Source: Natrarchaeobaculum sulfurireducens
Lineage (GTDB): Archaea; Halobacteriota; Halobacteria; Halobacteriales; Natrialbaceae
DNA: 64,000 bases
Direction of reading: 5' to 3'
NCBI RefSeq assembly: GCF_003430825.1
Contig: NZ_CP024047.1
Location: 992,001-1,056,000 of the forward strand
Under the pieces are notes generated by a model. That model searched no databases. It had not been told where the DNA came from and saw nothing but the letters and a program-made list of their open reading frames with translations. This document shows, in pieces, positions 52,634 through 62,282 of this stretch (position 1 is its first letter; each line of letters starts with the position of its first letter). The position numbers and the translations under genes are program-made.

Positions 52634-52825
52634 CTACTGTTCTGGCTCGTCGGCTGCGGGGCGCAGTGCCCACACGAGCAGAGTGCCGATTGCGAGGAGA
52701 CCAATGGCGAGCGACTCCAGGACGGTTATTTCGACGTCGAAGAATGCGAGGACCGTCCTGAGCTCGACGACGAAGACGAGAATGAACGCGATCAGAATCA
52801 ACAGTCGAGCGGGTGAGGTTCGCAT
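52634..52825 (-). CDS. CbaC-like small membrane protein
   Basis: A 63-residue protein from ATG 52825 with MRTSPARLLILIAFILVFVVELRTVLAFF and a second helix LAIGLLAIGTLLVWAL. The ELRT.LAFF segment is like CbaC proteins associated with ba3-type oxidases. The open frame runs further upstream but with non-acidic residues. It is 108 bp upstream of the previous small gene, likely co-transcribed. Tentative. Confidence 0.6.
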   Translation of the reverse strand: MRTSPARLLILIAFILVFVVELRTVLAFFDVEITVLESLAIGLLAIGTLLVWALRPAADEPEQ

Positions 52826-53018
52826 CAGGTGATCAACGCTCCAGCGTGTGTTACTGCGTGCTGGAGGACCATGATGGCATCGACGACGAGCGACTGTGTG
52901 GCGAGTCTTCCGACCCACAGGGTGCTGGCGAGGCCGTCCTGTCCAGCCACCAGTGTCAGTCTCGATGTGGGCCTCGAGAACGACAGCGAATTATACTGTG
53001 TTCAAAGAATGTCGTCAT

Positions 53019-53774
53019 ATGGACGTTGGCCTCACCGTCGGCGACTCACTCGAGCGGATGGAGCGGACGATCGGCGGCTTCGACCTGGCGGAGTATTCCC
53101 TCGCCGAAGGCGTCGACCTCGAGGCGATCGACGGCGACCGACTCGAGGAGATTCTGGCCGATGCGAACGCCGACTTCTGTGTGCACTTGCCGTTCAAACA
53201 GGACGTCGTCACGCCGGTTCCGGAGATCAACGAGGCAATTCTGGACTACCAGCGACGGCTGCTCGAGTGGGCCGGTGCGGCCGGCGCACGGAAGGCCGTC
53301 CTCCACGGGACGGCGCGCAATCCCCACGATACGGACCTCCGGCCGCTGTTCGCCGACCAGTTGGCGGCGATCGACGCGGCCGCGGCCGACGCTGGTGTCG
53401 AACTCGTCGTCGAGAACGTCGGCCACCAGAAGCGCGGCCTCCCGCTGACGGTGCTCGGCGACCTCGCCCGCGAGACGGGGACGGCAGTCTGTTTCGACGT
53501 CGGCCACGCCTACATGGAAGACGGTAACGACGGCGTCGAACGCTTCTGCAAGCGATACGGCGATCTCATCACTCACGTCCACGTCCACGACGCCCGGAGT
53601 CGCGGTGACACCCACATCCCCATCGGAGCCGGCGAAATCGACTACGGGATCGTCACCGAGTATCTGGGCGGGTTCGACGGCACCGTCGCCGTCGAGGTGT
53701 TCTCCGAGGACGTCGCGTTGCTCCGCGATACGGCCGAGCGCGCGACGGCCGCACTCGAGGCCGACAATTCCTAA
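53019..53774 (+). CDS. Sugar phosphate isomerase/epimerase (TIM barrel)
   Basis: A 251-residue xylose-isomerase-like TIM barrel starting MDVGLTVGDSLERMERTIGGF. Metal-ligand areas are ELVVENVGHQ, AVCFDVGHAYMEDG, THVHVHDARSRGDTHIPIGAGEIDY and VAVEVFSEDV. This layout resembles endonuclease IV-like and hydroxypyruvate isomerase-like proteins. TATA-like ATTATACTG lies near 52990. ATG 53019 is used; the frame is open upstream. Confidence 0.88.
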   Translation: MDVGLTVGDSLERMERTIGGFDLAEYSLAEGVDLEAIDGDRLEEILADANADFCVHLPFKQDVVTPVPEINEAILDYQRRLLEWAGAAGARKAVLHGTARNPHDTDLRPLFADQLAAIDAAAADAGVELVVENVGHQKRGLPLTVLGDLARETGTAVCFDVGHAYMEDGNDGVERFCKRYGDLITHVHVHDARSRGDTHIPIGAGEIDYGIVTEYLGGFDGTVAVEVFSEDVALLRDTAERATAALEADNS

Positions 53775-53890
53775 CGCAGCCGACGAGCGCACAGCGTGGG
53801 GCGTCCGTTACAGCCGCTCGGTGGTCGTGCTTTTATACAGGCCGCCGTGGAATCAGCGCCACTGCGAGCCGTCGCTCGCTGGTGATCATC

Positions 53891-54781
53891 ATGCCACAGC
53901 ACGTCCTCGTCCCGCTCGACGGGTCCGACCACGCCGACGCCGGCCTCGAGTACAGTCTGGCCTCGTTTCCTGAGGCGACGATCAGCGCGGTCTTCGTCGT
54001 CGATCCCGCGGCCGACAACGAAGCGACCGCCGGATCGACCGAATCGGCTCTCGACCGCGCCGAAGAACGCGGCGAAACGATTCTCGAGCGGGCAGTCGAC
54101 CGCGCGGCGGTCCACGGTCGCTCGCTCCAGACGTATCTCCGGACCGGCACGCCACACAAAGAAATCCTCGCCCTCGCAAACACCGACGTCGATCACGTCG
54201 TCCTCGGGAGCCACGGGCAGTCGCCGATCAGCCAGCCGTTTCTCGGGCGCGTGAGCGAGGCCGTTGTCCGCCGAGCACCGGTCTCGACGACGGTCGTCCC
54301 CGAGCCGACGACGGCGCTCGACGACCGCGACCTCCCCGGCTCGATTCTCGTCCCGCTCGACGGCTCCGAGCAGGCGACCGCGGCCCTCGAGTACGCCCTC
54401 GAGACGTTCCCCGACGCCGAGTACACGATACTTCACGCCCTGTCGTTGCCGTTCGACCGTCCCCGATCGGAGGTCCGTGGGACCTACCTCGAGGACCTCG
54501 TCGACGACCGCGAAGCTCGTGCCGAGCGGATCTTCGAGACGGCGCGCAGCGTCGCAGACGAGCACGACGTCGCACTCGAGACCGAGACAGCCAACGAGAC
54601 GCCTGGAAACGCCATCGTCGACGCTGCCGAGTCGACCGACTACGATCAGATCGTAATGGGAAGCCACGGCCGTTCGCTGGCCGCACGACTGCTCACCGGC
54701 TCGACCGCCGAACGCGTCGCACGCCGGTCACCACGGACGGTCACGCTCGTCCGCGGGGCACCTGCTTCGACGCGCCGTTGA
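53891..54781 (+). CDS. Tandem universal stress protein
   Basis: A 296-residue protein with two USP domains: HVLVPLDGSDHADAGLEYSL...GSHGQSPISQPFLGRVSEAVVRRAP and SILVPLDGSEQATAALEYAL...GSHGRSLAARLLTGSTAERVARRSP. Both GxxGx9GS/T motifs are intact. TATA-like CTTTTATACAGG near 53828. ATG 53891; a GTG at 53882 is also in frame. Confidence 0.92.
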   Translation: MPQHVLVPLDGSDHADAGLEYSLASFPEATISAVFVVDPAADNEATAGSTESALDRAEERGETILERAVDRAAVHGRSLQTYLRTGTPHKEILALANTDVDHVVLGSHGQSPISQPFLGRVSEAVVRRAPVSTTVVPEPTTALDDRDLPGSILVPLDGSEQATAALEYALETFPDAEYTILHALSLPFDRPRSEVRGTYLEDLVDDREARAERIFETARSVADEHDVALETETANETPGNAIVDAAESTDYDQIVMGSHGRSLAARLLTGSTAERVARRSPRTVTLVRGAPASTRR

Positions 54782-54856
54782 TCCGTTGGCACCGAGCCGA
54801 GAGGCGTCTCAGTGAGCCGATAGCCGACGTCTCGGCTACGTGCGTGAGGGCGTCGA

Positions 54857-55246
54857 TCACGACTCGAGGTGATCAACGTGCTCGAACAGCGAATCGAAGT
54901 CTTCGGGCAACTGATTTTTGGCCTTCTCGAGGTTGCCGGGCGGAACCACCTCGCCGACGATCGCGAGTACCTGCTGGGCGTGGTAGTTGGCGTCCGACCG
55001 GTCGACGCCCTCGCGCTCGGCGACGCGGTCTACAAACTCCTGGTAGTCGAACCGCTGTCCGTGCTCGGCTTCGATGAGATAGCGGTCGATCTCCATCGGG
55101 AGCGGGCTGGCGAGGTCGGTCGCCTCGCCCTCGTGGAGGCGCTCGCCGAGTGTCGTCAGGACGGCTCGGCTCGCCCGGACCGCCGGCCCCAGTTCGGCGT
55201 ACTCGAGTCTGTGCTGTACCTGTCCGACGAATTCTTTGTAGTTCAT
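54857..55246 (-). CDS. DUF2267 domain protein
   Basis: A 129-residue helical protein of the DUF2267 type, MNYKEFVGQVQHRLEYAELGPAVRASRAVLTTLGERL, then ADLASPLP-like LASPLPMEIDRYL and FDYQEFVDRVAEREGVD. Two halves repeat the fold. Function unknown. ATG 55246 is chosen; the frame reads upstream through non-acidic sequence. Confidence 0.85.
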   Translation of the reverse strand: MNYKEFVGQVQHRLEYAELGPAVRASRAVLTTLGERLHEGEATDLASPLPMEIDRYLIEAEHGQRFDYQEFVDRVAEREGVDRSDANYHAQQVLAIVGEVVPPGNLEKAKNQLPEDFDSLFEHVDHLES

Positions 55247-55473
55247 CGTTGGTGGATGGTGCTGATGACTGACCGTGGTGATGGGCGGTCTTTCGTTCGG
55301 TACGGGTGACGCCACACCGACCAGCATGATAAATGACCAGCCGCGGGTTCGAACGGTACCGACTCAGGAGGCGGTGACGGAGATAGACGGGCTTTCGCCG
55401 GTTCGCACGCCTACTCGTTGTCATCGTCTGTGTGTTGGCAAACATACAGGTGGGCACGGAGCTAACGACCGGT

Positions 55474-57060
55474 ATGTCACGGACGACGGACCCTCCAGTG
55501 GTCGGTGAAACGTGCCTCTCGCCCGGCCAGCTCGAGGTGCTCACGAGGCGCATCAAGACGACCGGTGACCGCTCGTCGATACCCGTTCGAACGCCGATCA
55601 CCGACGACGAGATCGGGTCGGTGCCCGCCTGTACCGCCGAAGACGTCGCCAGCGCGGTCGACCGCGCTCGAACGGCTCAGACCGCCTGGGCAGCCACGCC
55701 CGCCGACGAACGGGCGGCCATCGTAGAGCGCCTCGGCGATCGGGTCCTCAAGCGTCGCGACCAGTTGCTCGACATCGTCCAGCTCGAGACGGGCAAGGCA
55801 CGCCATCACGCACTCGAGGAGGTCCTCGACGTGCCGTTGACCTGTTCGTACTACGCCACCAACGGCCCGGAGCTGTGTGCCGACGAGCCCCGTTCGGGGG
55901 CCGTTCCGCTGGCTGCCGACGCGACCGTCACATACGAGCCAGTCGGCGTGGTGGGCGTCATCTCGCCGTGGAACTACCCGCTGACGCTGGCGCTAACCGA
56001 CGCGATTCCGGCCTTGCTCGCCGGCAACGCCGTCGTCTGCAAACCCGATGAGCGCACGCCGTTCGTCGCGCTCGCGCTCGCAGCCCTCTTCGAGGAGGCC
56101 GGCCTCCCGGACGGACTCTTCCAGATCGTCACCGGCGAGGGTTCCACTGTCGGCCCCGCGTTGATCGATCGCGTCGATTACGTCGCGTTCACCGGCGGCA
56201 CGGAGACGGGCCGACTCGTCGCCGAAGGGGCCGGACGGAACCTGATCGGCTGCTCGCTGGAACTCGGCGGCAAGAACCCGATGGTCGTCCTCGACGACGC
56301 CGACCTCGAGACGGCCGCCCGCGGCGCGGTCAAGGGTGCCTTTACCAATGCGGGCCAGCTCTGTCTGGCACCCGAACGGATCTACGTCGACGAGCGTCGG
56401 TACGACGCGTTTCTCGACGCTTTCGTCGGCGCGACCCGCAACCTCCGTCTCGGCCTCGAGTTCGACTACGGCCCCGACGTCGGCTCGCTGATCGACGGTG
56501 ACCACCTCGAACGCGTCCGTGAACACGTCGAGGGGGCGGTCGACGACGGCGCGTCGCTGCTCACGGGCGGGCGCGCTCGCCCCGATGTCGGCCCGTTTTG
56601 CTACGAGCCAACGATCCTGAGCGACGTTGCCCCCGACTCGCGGGTCGTCTGCGAAGAGACGTTCGGCCCCGTCGTCTCCGTCGTTCCCGTCGCGGACGTC
56701 GATGAGGCGATCGAACGGGCCAACGAGACCGAGTACGGGCTGAACGGAAGCGTCTGGACGACCGACCGCGAGCGCGGCCGCGCGGTCGCCCGAGAGATCG
56801 ACTGTGGCACCGTCTGTGTCAACGACCCGTACACGGTCGGCTGGGCCGCTGCCGACGCCCCGATGGGCGGGTTCGGCGACTCCGGGATGGGCCGTCGCCA
56901 CGGCCCCGAGGGCATCCGACGGTTCCTCGAGTCACGAACGGTCGCGACCTCCCGGATCGGTCCCTTCGACGCGCCCCCGGGCGTCTCGCCTGGCTTGTTC
57001 GCCCGATTCATGTTGGGGTTGACGACCGTCCAGCGGCGACTCGAGCGGTGGTTCCGGTGA
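55474..57060 (+). CDS. Aldehyde dehydrogenase (succinate-semialdehyde-type)
   Basis: A 528-residue ALDH. Key segments: PWNYPLTLALTDAIPALLAGNAVVCKPDE, FTGGTETGRLVAEGA, the general base Glu in LELGGKNPMVVLDDAD, the catalytic Cys in NAGQLCLAPERIYV and CEETFGPVVSVVPV. ATG 55474 is used; the frame is open to 55432. Its stop overlaps the next gene's GTG, so it may supply acid from an aldehyde made or used by that SDR. Confidence 0.93.
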   Translation: MSRTTDPPVVGETCLSPGQLEVLTRRIKTTGDRSSIPVRTPITDDEIGSVPACTAEDVASAVDRARTAQTAWAATPADERAAIVERLGDRVLKRRDQLLDIVQLETGKARHHALEEVLDVPLTCSYYATNGPELCADEPRSGAVPLAADATVTYEPVGVVGVISPWNYPLTLALTDAIPALLAGNAVVCKPDERTPFVALALAALFEEAGLPDGLFQIVTGEGSTVGPALIDRVDYVAFTGGTETGRLVAEGAGRNLIGCSLELGGKNPMVVLDDADLETAARGAVKGAFTNAGQLCLAPERIYVDERRYDAFLDAFVGATRNLRLGLEFDYGPDVGSLIDGDHLERVREHVEGAVDDGASLLTGGRARPDVGPFCYEPTILSDVAPDSRVVCEETFGPVVSVVPVADVDEAIERANETEYGLNGSVWTTDRERGRAVAREIDCGTVCVNDPYTVGWAAADAPMGGFGDSGMGRRHGPEGIRRFLESRTVATSRIGPFDAPPGVSPGLFARFMLGLTTVQRRLERWFR

Positions 57061-58148
57061 CCGAGCCAGCCGTCTTTCTCACCGGCTTTCCGGGTTTTCT
57101 CGGCTCGGCGCTGCTCGAGCGCGTGCTCGCCCGTGGTGACGGGCCGGTCGCCTGTCTGGTCCAGCCCCAGTACCGTGAGGTGGCCCGCCAGCGAGCCCGG
57201 GAGATCACCGACGGAATCGACGGCGTCGACGCCGAGGCGGCGATCCACCTCTACGAGGGCGACATCACCGAGCCGGACCTCGGACTGGGGGACGACCGCA
57301 ATGGGCTCGAAAGCGTCTCGGAACTGTATCACCTCGCGGCGGTCTACGACCTCGGCGTCGACCGCGAACTGGCGGAGGCGGTCAACGTCCGCGGTACCGA
57401 ACACGTCCTCGAGTTCGCCACACGGCTCGACGTCGACCGACTCCACTACGTCAGCACCTGTTACGTCAGTGGCCGCTACGACGGCGTGTTCACCGAAGCG
57501 CACCTCCAGGAAGGCCAGTCGTTCAACAACCACTACGAGGAGACGAAGTACCGCGCCGAGGTCGCGGTCAGCGAACGGATGGCAGAGGGGATGCCCGCAA
57601 CCGTCTACCGGCCAGCGATCGTCGTCGGTGACAGCCGGACGGGCGAGACCGACAAGTTCGACGGCCCCTACTACCTGCTCAACATGTTGCTCGCCCAGCC
57701 GTCGTGGCTTACGGCGGCGTTTCGGTTCCCGGACTCGAGCGACACAGAGCTCAACGTCGTGCCACGGGACTTCGTCGTCGACGCGATCGCCCACCTCAGC
57801 GCCAGCGAGGAGACGATCGGCGAGGTCTACCAGCTTTGTGATCCATCGCCGCTTCCCGTCTCCGCGTTCGTCGACGCTCTCGCCGACGCCGCCGGTCACC
57901 GCACCGTGACCGTCCCGACGGCAAAGCCGCTCGCACGGGCAGTCACGGGACTGCTCGAACACACCGCGCTCGACCTCGAGCCGGCGACGCTCGACTACCT
58001 CGATCACCCGACACGGTACGCCTGTCCCGCGACCAACCGAGCACTCGCCGGAAGCGGACTCGAGGTCCCGCCGTTCGAATCGTACGCCGACCGGCTCGTC
58101 GACTTCGTTCGCCAGAACCCTGACGTCGGCGATGAGCCGATGGTCTAG
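57057..58148 (+). CDS. Extended SDR (NAD-dependent epimerase/fatty-acyl-CoA-reductase-like)
   Basis: A 363-residue extended SDR with AVFLTGFPGFLGSALLERVL (TGxxGxLG), YHLAAVYDLGVD, STCYVSGRYDGVF and the catalytic pair YEETK (NHYEETKYRAEVAVSE). GTG 57057 overlaps the aldehyde dehydrogenase stop by 4 nt; GTG 57048 is also in frame. The pair suggests an aldehyde or acyl group pathway. Substrate unassigned. Confidence 0.88.
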   Translation: MTEPAVFLTGFPGFLGSALLERVLARGDGPVACLVQPQYREVARQRAREITDGIDGVDAEAAIHLYEGDITEPDLGLGDDRNGLESVSELYHLAAVYDLGVDRELAEAVNVRGTEHVLEFATRLDVDRLHYVSTCYVSGRYDGVFTEAHLQEGQSFNNHYEETKYRAEVAVSERMAEGMPATVYRPAIVVGDSRTGETDKFDGPYYLLNMLLAQPSWLTAAFRFPDSSDTELNVVPRDFVVDAIAHLSASEETIGEVYQLCDPSPLPVSAFVDALADAAGHRTVTVPTAKPLARAVTGLLEHTALDLEPATLDYLDHPTRYACPATNRALAGSGLEVPPFESYADRLVDFVRQNPDVGDEPMV

Positions 58149-58153
58149 TACTC

Positions 58154-59611
58154 TCAGGTCGAACGCCCGTCGGTCTCTTCGTGAGCCCACGAGGTGATCG
58201 TCCCGTAATCGCCGGGGACGACGGGGCCGTCGAGCAGCGGGTCGTCGGTCTCGTCCATCCACTCGTAGAGCCGTCTCGAGAGGTCGACTCTGACGTCCTG
58301 ATATCGGGGTTCGAAGGCGACGTTTTCGTCTTCCTGTGGGCTCTCGTGGAGGTCGAACAGCTCTTCGTACGGCCGTGGCGGGACGGCGTCGGTCTCACGG
58401 ATCATCCGGCCGGCCTCGCTCGCGAAGACGTCTTTGGTCAGGTACACCTTCGGGAGGTGCCAGAAGTTACGGACGTACTTGTATCGCTCCGTGCGAATAG
58501 CCCTGACCGGGTTGTACATGTCGTGCCAGGTCATCTCCGCGAACACGCACTCGCGTTCGTCGTACTCGTCGCCGGTCAACAGCGGGAGGAAGCTTCGGCC
58601 GTCGATCTCGTTCGGCCGGTCGAGGGTGTTCTCGCCGGTGCCATCGTTGTTGCCGTCGTCTCCGTCACCGCTCTCGCCGTTCCCGTCGTCTCCGTCACCG
58701 CTCTCGTCGCTCTCGTCTCCGACGAGGTCGAGGATCGTCGGCAACACGTCGACGTTGCTGATGAGCTGGTCGTATCGCGTGCCGTCGTCGGCGAGTTCGG
58801 GATAGCGAAGTAACAAGGCTCCCTCGATGCCGGCGTCGTAACAGCTTCCTTTAGCACGGGGAAAGGCGATGCCGTGTTCGGTGGTGAAGATCACGAGCGT
58901 CTCCTCGGTGAGGCCACCGTCCTCGAGCGCCTCGAGGATCGTCCCGACGGCGTCGTCGACGGCGTGAACCATGCCGTGCATTTCGGCCAGGTCGTGGCGA
59001 ATGCCCCGCCGGTCCGGCAGGTACGACGGGGGCCTGATCTCGTCGGGGTCGTCGGTCTCGTAATGGTCGCTGTCGAAGCCGAATCGGCCGTGTTCTTCTT
59101 CGACACGGTGGAGTTCGAAGAACCCGATCGCCGCGAAGAACGGATCGTCGAACGCCTCGCGCTCGAGGAACCCAGAGACGACGTCGGCGACGTTGCGCGC
59201 CCGGTTTGCCTGGTGGACTGCCGGCGAGACGCCGGGGTAGAGGTTACCCTCGGAGTGGACGTAGTCGTACTCGAGCCGGTCGGTGTCCTGTGTGATGTGC
59301 TGGAGACCGAAGAGGTGCGTCTCGTAGCCGAGGTCGCCCAGATAGTGGGGCAGGATGCGCTCGCCGTCGTGGAGTTCCCACTCGCCGTGGGCGAGGCCCA
59401 TCAGCCCGTTGACGTGGGGATACCGACCGGTCATGAAGCTCCCACGGCTGGGCGAACACTGCGGGGCCGTCACGAAGTGGTTCTCGAAGCAGGCACCGGA
59501 CTCGGCGAAGGCGTCGAGGTGGGGCGTCTCGACGTCCGCGCCGTAACAGCCGAGATACCGACCCAGGTCGTGACAGGTCAGTAAGACGATATTCGGTCGT
59601 GAGGGGGGCAT
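58154..59611 (-). CDS. Cys-type sulfatase with Gly/Asp-rich insertion
   Basis: A 485-residue sulfatase. The N-terminus has RPNIVLLTCHDLGRYLGCYG, the formylglycine motif is C52-S-P-S-R, and GTILEALEDGGLTEETLVIFTTEHGIAFPRAKG holds metal ligands. Residues ~303-345 are a low-complexity DESGDGDDGN insertion unlike the family, with short DNA repeats (about 58650-58720). No formylglycine-generating enzyme gene is in the window. Substrate unknown. Confidence 0.9.
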   Translation of the reverse strand: MPPSRPNIVLLTCHDLGRYLGCYGADVETPHLDAFAESGACFENHFVTAPQCSPSRGSFMTGRYPHVNGLMGLAHGEWELHDGERILPHYLGDLGYETHLFGLQHITQDTDRLEYDYVHSEGNLYPGVSPAVHQANRARNVADVVSGFLEREAFDDPFFAAIGFFELHRVEEEHGRFGFDSDHYETDDPDEIRPPSYLPDRRGIRHDLAEMHGMVHAVDDAVGTILEALEDGGLTEETLVIFTTEHGIAFPRAKGSCYDAGIEGALLLRYPELADDGTRYDQLISNVDVLPTILDLVGDESDESGDGDDGNGESGDGDDGNNDGTGENTLDRPNEIDGRSFLPLLTGDEYDERECVFAEMTWHDMYNPVRAIRTERYKYVRNFWHLPKVYLTKDVFASEAGRMIRETDAVPPRPYEELFDLHESPQEDENVAFEPRYQDVRVDLSRRLYEWMDETDDPLLDGPVVPGDYGTITSWAHEETDGRST

Positions 59612-59656
59612 GGCGGAAGGCTACGACGACATCGTGGATAATCGTTGGGCTGTTGA

Positions 59657-60457
59657 CTACTCTGTCAGAACCATTACGGGGATCATAATCGCGACGCCCA
59701 GACCGATGCCGACGAAGAGTTCTCGGCGGCCGCCACCCGGAAGGTCGGAGCCGTGATCGAGGGCCTCGGGGAACATGTCGTGAAGAACGAGATAGATCAT
59801 CGCGCCCGCGGCGAAGCCAAAGCCGAAGGGAAGAAACTCACGAGCGTAGGTGACGAAGACGTACGCGATGCCGGCTCCGATCGGCTGTGGGATGCTCGAG
59901 AAGACGGCCCAGCCGAAGATCTTCCAGTTCGAGATGCCGTAGGTGTGAAGCGGGATCGCGACGGCGAGGCCTTCGGGGATGTTCTGGATGGAGATTGCGA
60001 CCGTGATGAAGATGGCCAGAGCCGGAACTGCGAGGCCTGCCAGCACGAGGTCGCCTTCCACGCCGAGGTCGGCGAACGCGACGCCGAGTGCGACACCTTC
60101 TGGAAAGCTGTGAACGGTGAGGACACCGACGATGAGCACGAGTTTCCGAAAGTCAGCGGCGGGCATCTCCCGAGGTTCGAACTCGTAGCCTGAGATGACG
60201 CGATCCGCGAGGACGACCAGGCCGACGCCGACGACGAGGCCGAACCCGACCTGTGTGATCGAGCCTTCGCCCAGCCCTTCGAAAATGAACCCGAAGAGGG
60301 ATGCAAAAAGCATGATCCCGCCTGCGAGCCCCCAGAGGGCGACGGTGAGCCGGTCGCCGACGTCGTCGACGAAGAAAAACGGAAGCGTCCCGAGCCCACA
60401 GACGAGGGCCGTAAACACCCCTGCGGCCAGCACCAGTCCGAGCCCCTCGACGACCAT
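59657..60457 (-). CDS. ZIP-family metal transporter
   Basis: A 266-residue membrane protein with eight helices. The metal-binding helices read TVHSFPEGVALGVAFAD and IQNIPEGLAVAIPLHTYG, the ZIP HS-x-PEG and N-x-PEG patterns. It likely imports zinc, iron or manganese. Monocistronic, minus strand. Not regulated by anything obvious in sequence. Confidence 0.92.
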   Translation of the reverse strand: MVVEGLGLVLAAGVFTALVCGLGTLPFFFVDDVGDRLTVALWGLAGGIMLFASLFGFIFEGLGEGSITQVGFGLVVGVGLVVLADRVISGYEFEPREMPAADFRKLVLIVGVLTVHSFPEGVALGVAFADLGVEGDLVLAGLAVPALAIFITVAISIQNIPEGLAVAIPLHTYGISNWKIFGWAVFSSIPQPIGAGIAYVFVTYAREFLPFGFGFAAGAMIYLVLHDMFPEALDHGSDLPGGGRRELFVGIGLGVAIMIPVMVLTE

Positions 60458-60605
60458 TCGTTGACATCCTTTTGAGTGGTCGACTCCATTAGCATGTCGA
60501 TACCGTCAGCCAGAGGCGAGGTCGTCGACCGGCAGACGCCCGAACCCGCCGATCTCCCATCGGCCACGCATACTATTTTGGTGCGCTGGAGGGTACTGTG
60601 GTGAG

Positions 60606-61067
60606 ATGGCCAGTACGCTACTCGTTCCGATCGATGGATCGCCGATGTCGTGGCAAGCGCTGGATCACGCCCTCGAGCTCGCTGGCGACGGAACCGTCGT
60701 CGCTTTTCACGTGATCGATCCGGCCGATCCGGGCTACAGTTCGGCAACGGACGTCGACGTCCGAACCGAGCCCCCACACGGCTCCGAGGCGTGGTATGAC
60801 CGGGCTCACGAGGAAGAAGAGCGCCTGTTCGAGGAGGCACGAGAGCGGGCAGCCGACGCCGACGGGACGCTCGAGACGGCGAGCGAGGTCGGCGACCCTG
60901 CCCGCGAAATCGTCGACTACGTGGAATCGAACGACGTCGACCACGTCGTCATCGGGTGTCACGGCCGAACCGGGCCGACCAGACTGTTACTCGGCAGCGT
61001 CGCCGAACTGGTCGTTCAGCGATCACCGGTGCCCGTCACGGTCGTCAGGGCCGCCGACGAGCGATGA
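60606..61067 (+). CDS. Universal stress protein
   Basis: A 153-residue USP. The fold starts STLLVPIDGSPMSWQALDHAL and ends GCHGRTGPTRLLLGSVAELVVQRSPVPVTVV, with the nucleotide motif intact. First of four single-domain USP genes between 60.6 and 62.7 kb. Confidence 0.93.
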   Translation: MASTLLVPIDGSPMSWQALDHALELAGDGTVVAFHVIDPADPGYSSATDVDVRTEPPHGSEAWYDRAHEEEERLFEEARERAADADGTLETASEVGDPAREIVDYVESNDVDHVVIGCHGRTGPTRLLLGSVAELVVQRSPVPVTVVRAADER

Positions 61068-61212
61068 GGTGGGTCGGCCCTCGTTAGCCTACAGTAGCTA
61101 CTGCACGGCAGTGTGCACCTGCTCGCCAGACGGATCGGCAGTCAGTGTGCAACTCGGTGCAGGTGTTAGTGTATTCTCGGTGCCAGCGAGTGCCTGGGTC
61201 GACCTCGCGTCG

Positions 61213-61638
61213 CTATCGGACAACCGTTACCGGCACGTCGGCGCGTTTGACGACCAGTTCGGCGGTGCTTCCCATCCGTGCGTCCGTAATCTGACCGCGA
61301 CCGCGGCTTCCCAGGACCACCTGATCGACGGCCAGATCTTCCGCCGCCGCGACGATCGCCTCCGGTGGCGATCCGACCCGGGTTTCGGTCTCGATCGTCA
61401 CAGCACCGGTCTCGGTGTCCTCGAGCGCGTCGTCGAAGAGCGCGGCCGCCTCCTCTCGTTGGTCTTCGAGCCAGGCATCCGACAGCGCCGGCAGTCGGTC
61501 TTCGTCGGACGTTACCTCGAACGGGTCGATCGCGTAAAACAGGACGAGTCGGGCGTCGGGAAACGTCTCGAGGGCGTACTCGAGGGCAGCCTGTCCGTCT
61601 GCGGAGCCATCGTGGGGAACGAGAATCGAGTTCGACAT
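61213..61638 (-). CDS. Universal stress protein
   Basis: A 141-residue USP, SNSILVPHDGSADGQAALEYALETFP at the N-terminus and GSRGRGQITDARMGSTAELVVKRADVPVTVV at the end. ATG 61638; the frame is open to 61677. It is minus strand, as are the next two USP genes. Confidence 0.92.
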   Translation of the reverse strand: MSNSILVPHDGSADGQAALEYALETFPDARLVLFYAIDPFEVTSDEDRLPALSDAWLEDQREEAAALFDDALEDTETGAVTIETETRVGSPPEAIVAAAEDLAVDQVVLGSRGRGQITDARMGSTAELVVKRADVPVTVVR

Positions 61639-61725
61639 CTCGGTTCGGTCGTTCTCCCGGCGCGATAGTAAAGTCACCCGTCCGCGAGGGGGGAACGCCG
61701 CACCATCCGCGAGAGTCGGGCGTGG

Positions 61726-62184
61726 TCAGTCGCCGTCACTCGAGGTGGGTACCACGAGAACGGGGACCGGTGAACTTCGCGTGACGCGCCGAGTTGTACT
61801 CCCCAAAATCGGCGCTGTGAGTCCGTCACGGCCGGTTCGGCCGATGACGATCAGGTCGATGTCGTGGTCGTCGGCGTACTGGACGATCACCCGAGCGGGC
61901 CGGCCGCGGCGAACGTCCCCGGTGACGCTGACGTCGTGGCCGTCGGCGGCGTCGACGACGTCCTCGACGAGCCCGGTTTTGGCCCGCTCGAGTCGATCGA
62001 CCAGGCCGACGTCGAACTCGAACGGCGCGGTCGTCACGTCGACGACGGCGAGAACGTGGACCACGGCCTCGGAGGCGTCGGCGATCGAGAACGCACACTC
62101 GAGGGCAGCCTCGGCTGCGTCGCTCCCATCGGTCGGGACGAGAATCGACTCCACGGATTCGTCGGCATACGCGGTCGGGGCCAT
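61726..62184 (-). CDS. Universal stress protein
   Basis: A 152-residue USP beginning MAPTAYADESVESILVPTDGSDAAEAALECAF, with IGRTGRDGLTAPILGSTTRRVTRSSPVPVLVV at the end. The C-terminus has a Thr/Ser tail. Its sequence differs clearly from its neighbours, so the cluster is not a recent duplication. Confidence 0.92.
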   Translation of the reverse strand: MAPTAYADESVESILVPTDGSDAAEAALECAFSIADASEAVVHVLAVVDVTTAPFEFDVGLVDRLERAKTGLVEDVVDAADGHDVSVTGDVRRGRPARVIVQYADDHDIDLIVIGRTGRDGLTAPILGSTTRRVTRSSPVPVLVVPTSSDGD

Positions 62185-62282
62185 TCGGCTACCGAATCAG
62201 AGGAGACGATCCCGGATAACGGTTCTCGTGCTCGAGTGGCCGACTGGAGCGGGCTGGTCAGCGGAGAGCCGAGGCCGCGAGG

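Noticed and set aside
58181-58813. 210-residue plus-strand frame opposite the sulfatase
   Set aside because: Antisense shadow of the sulfatase gene, whose Cys-type motif and length are convincing.
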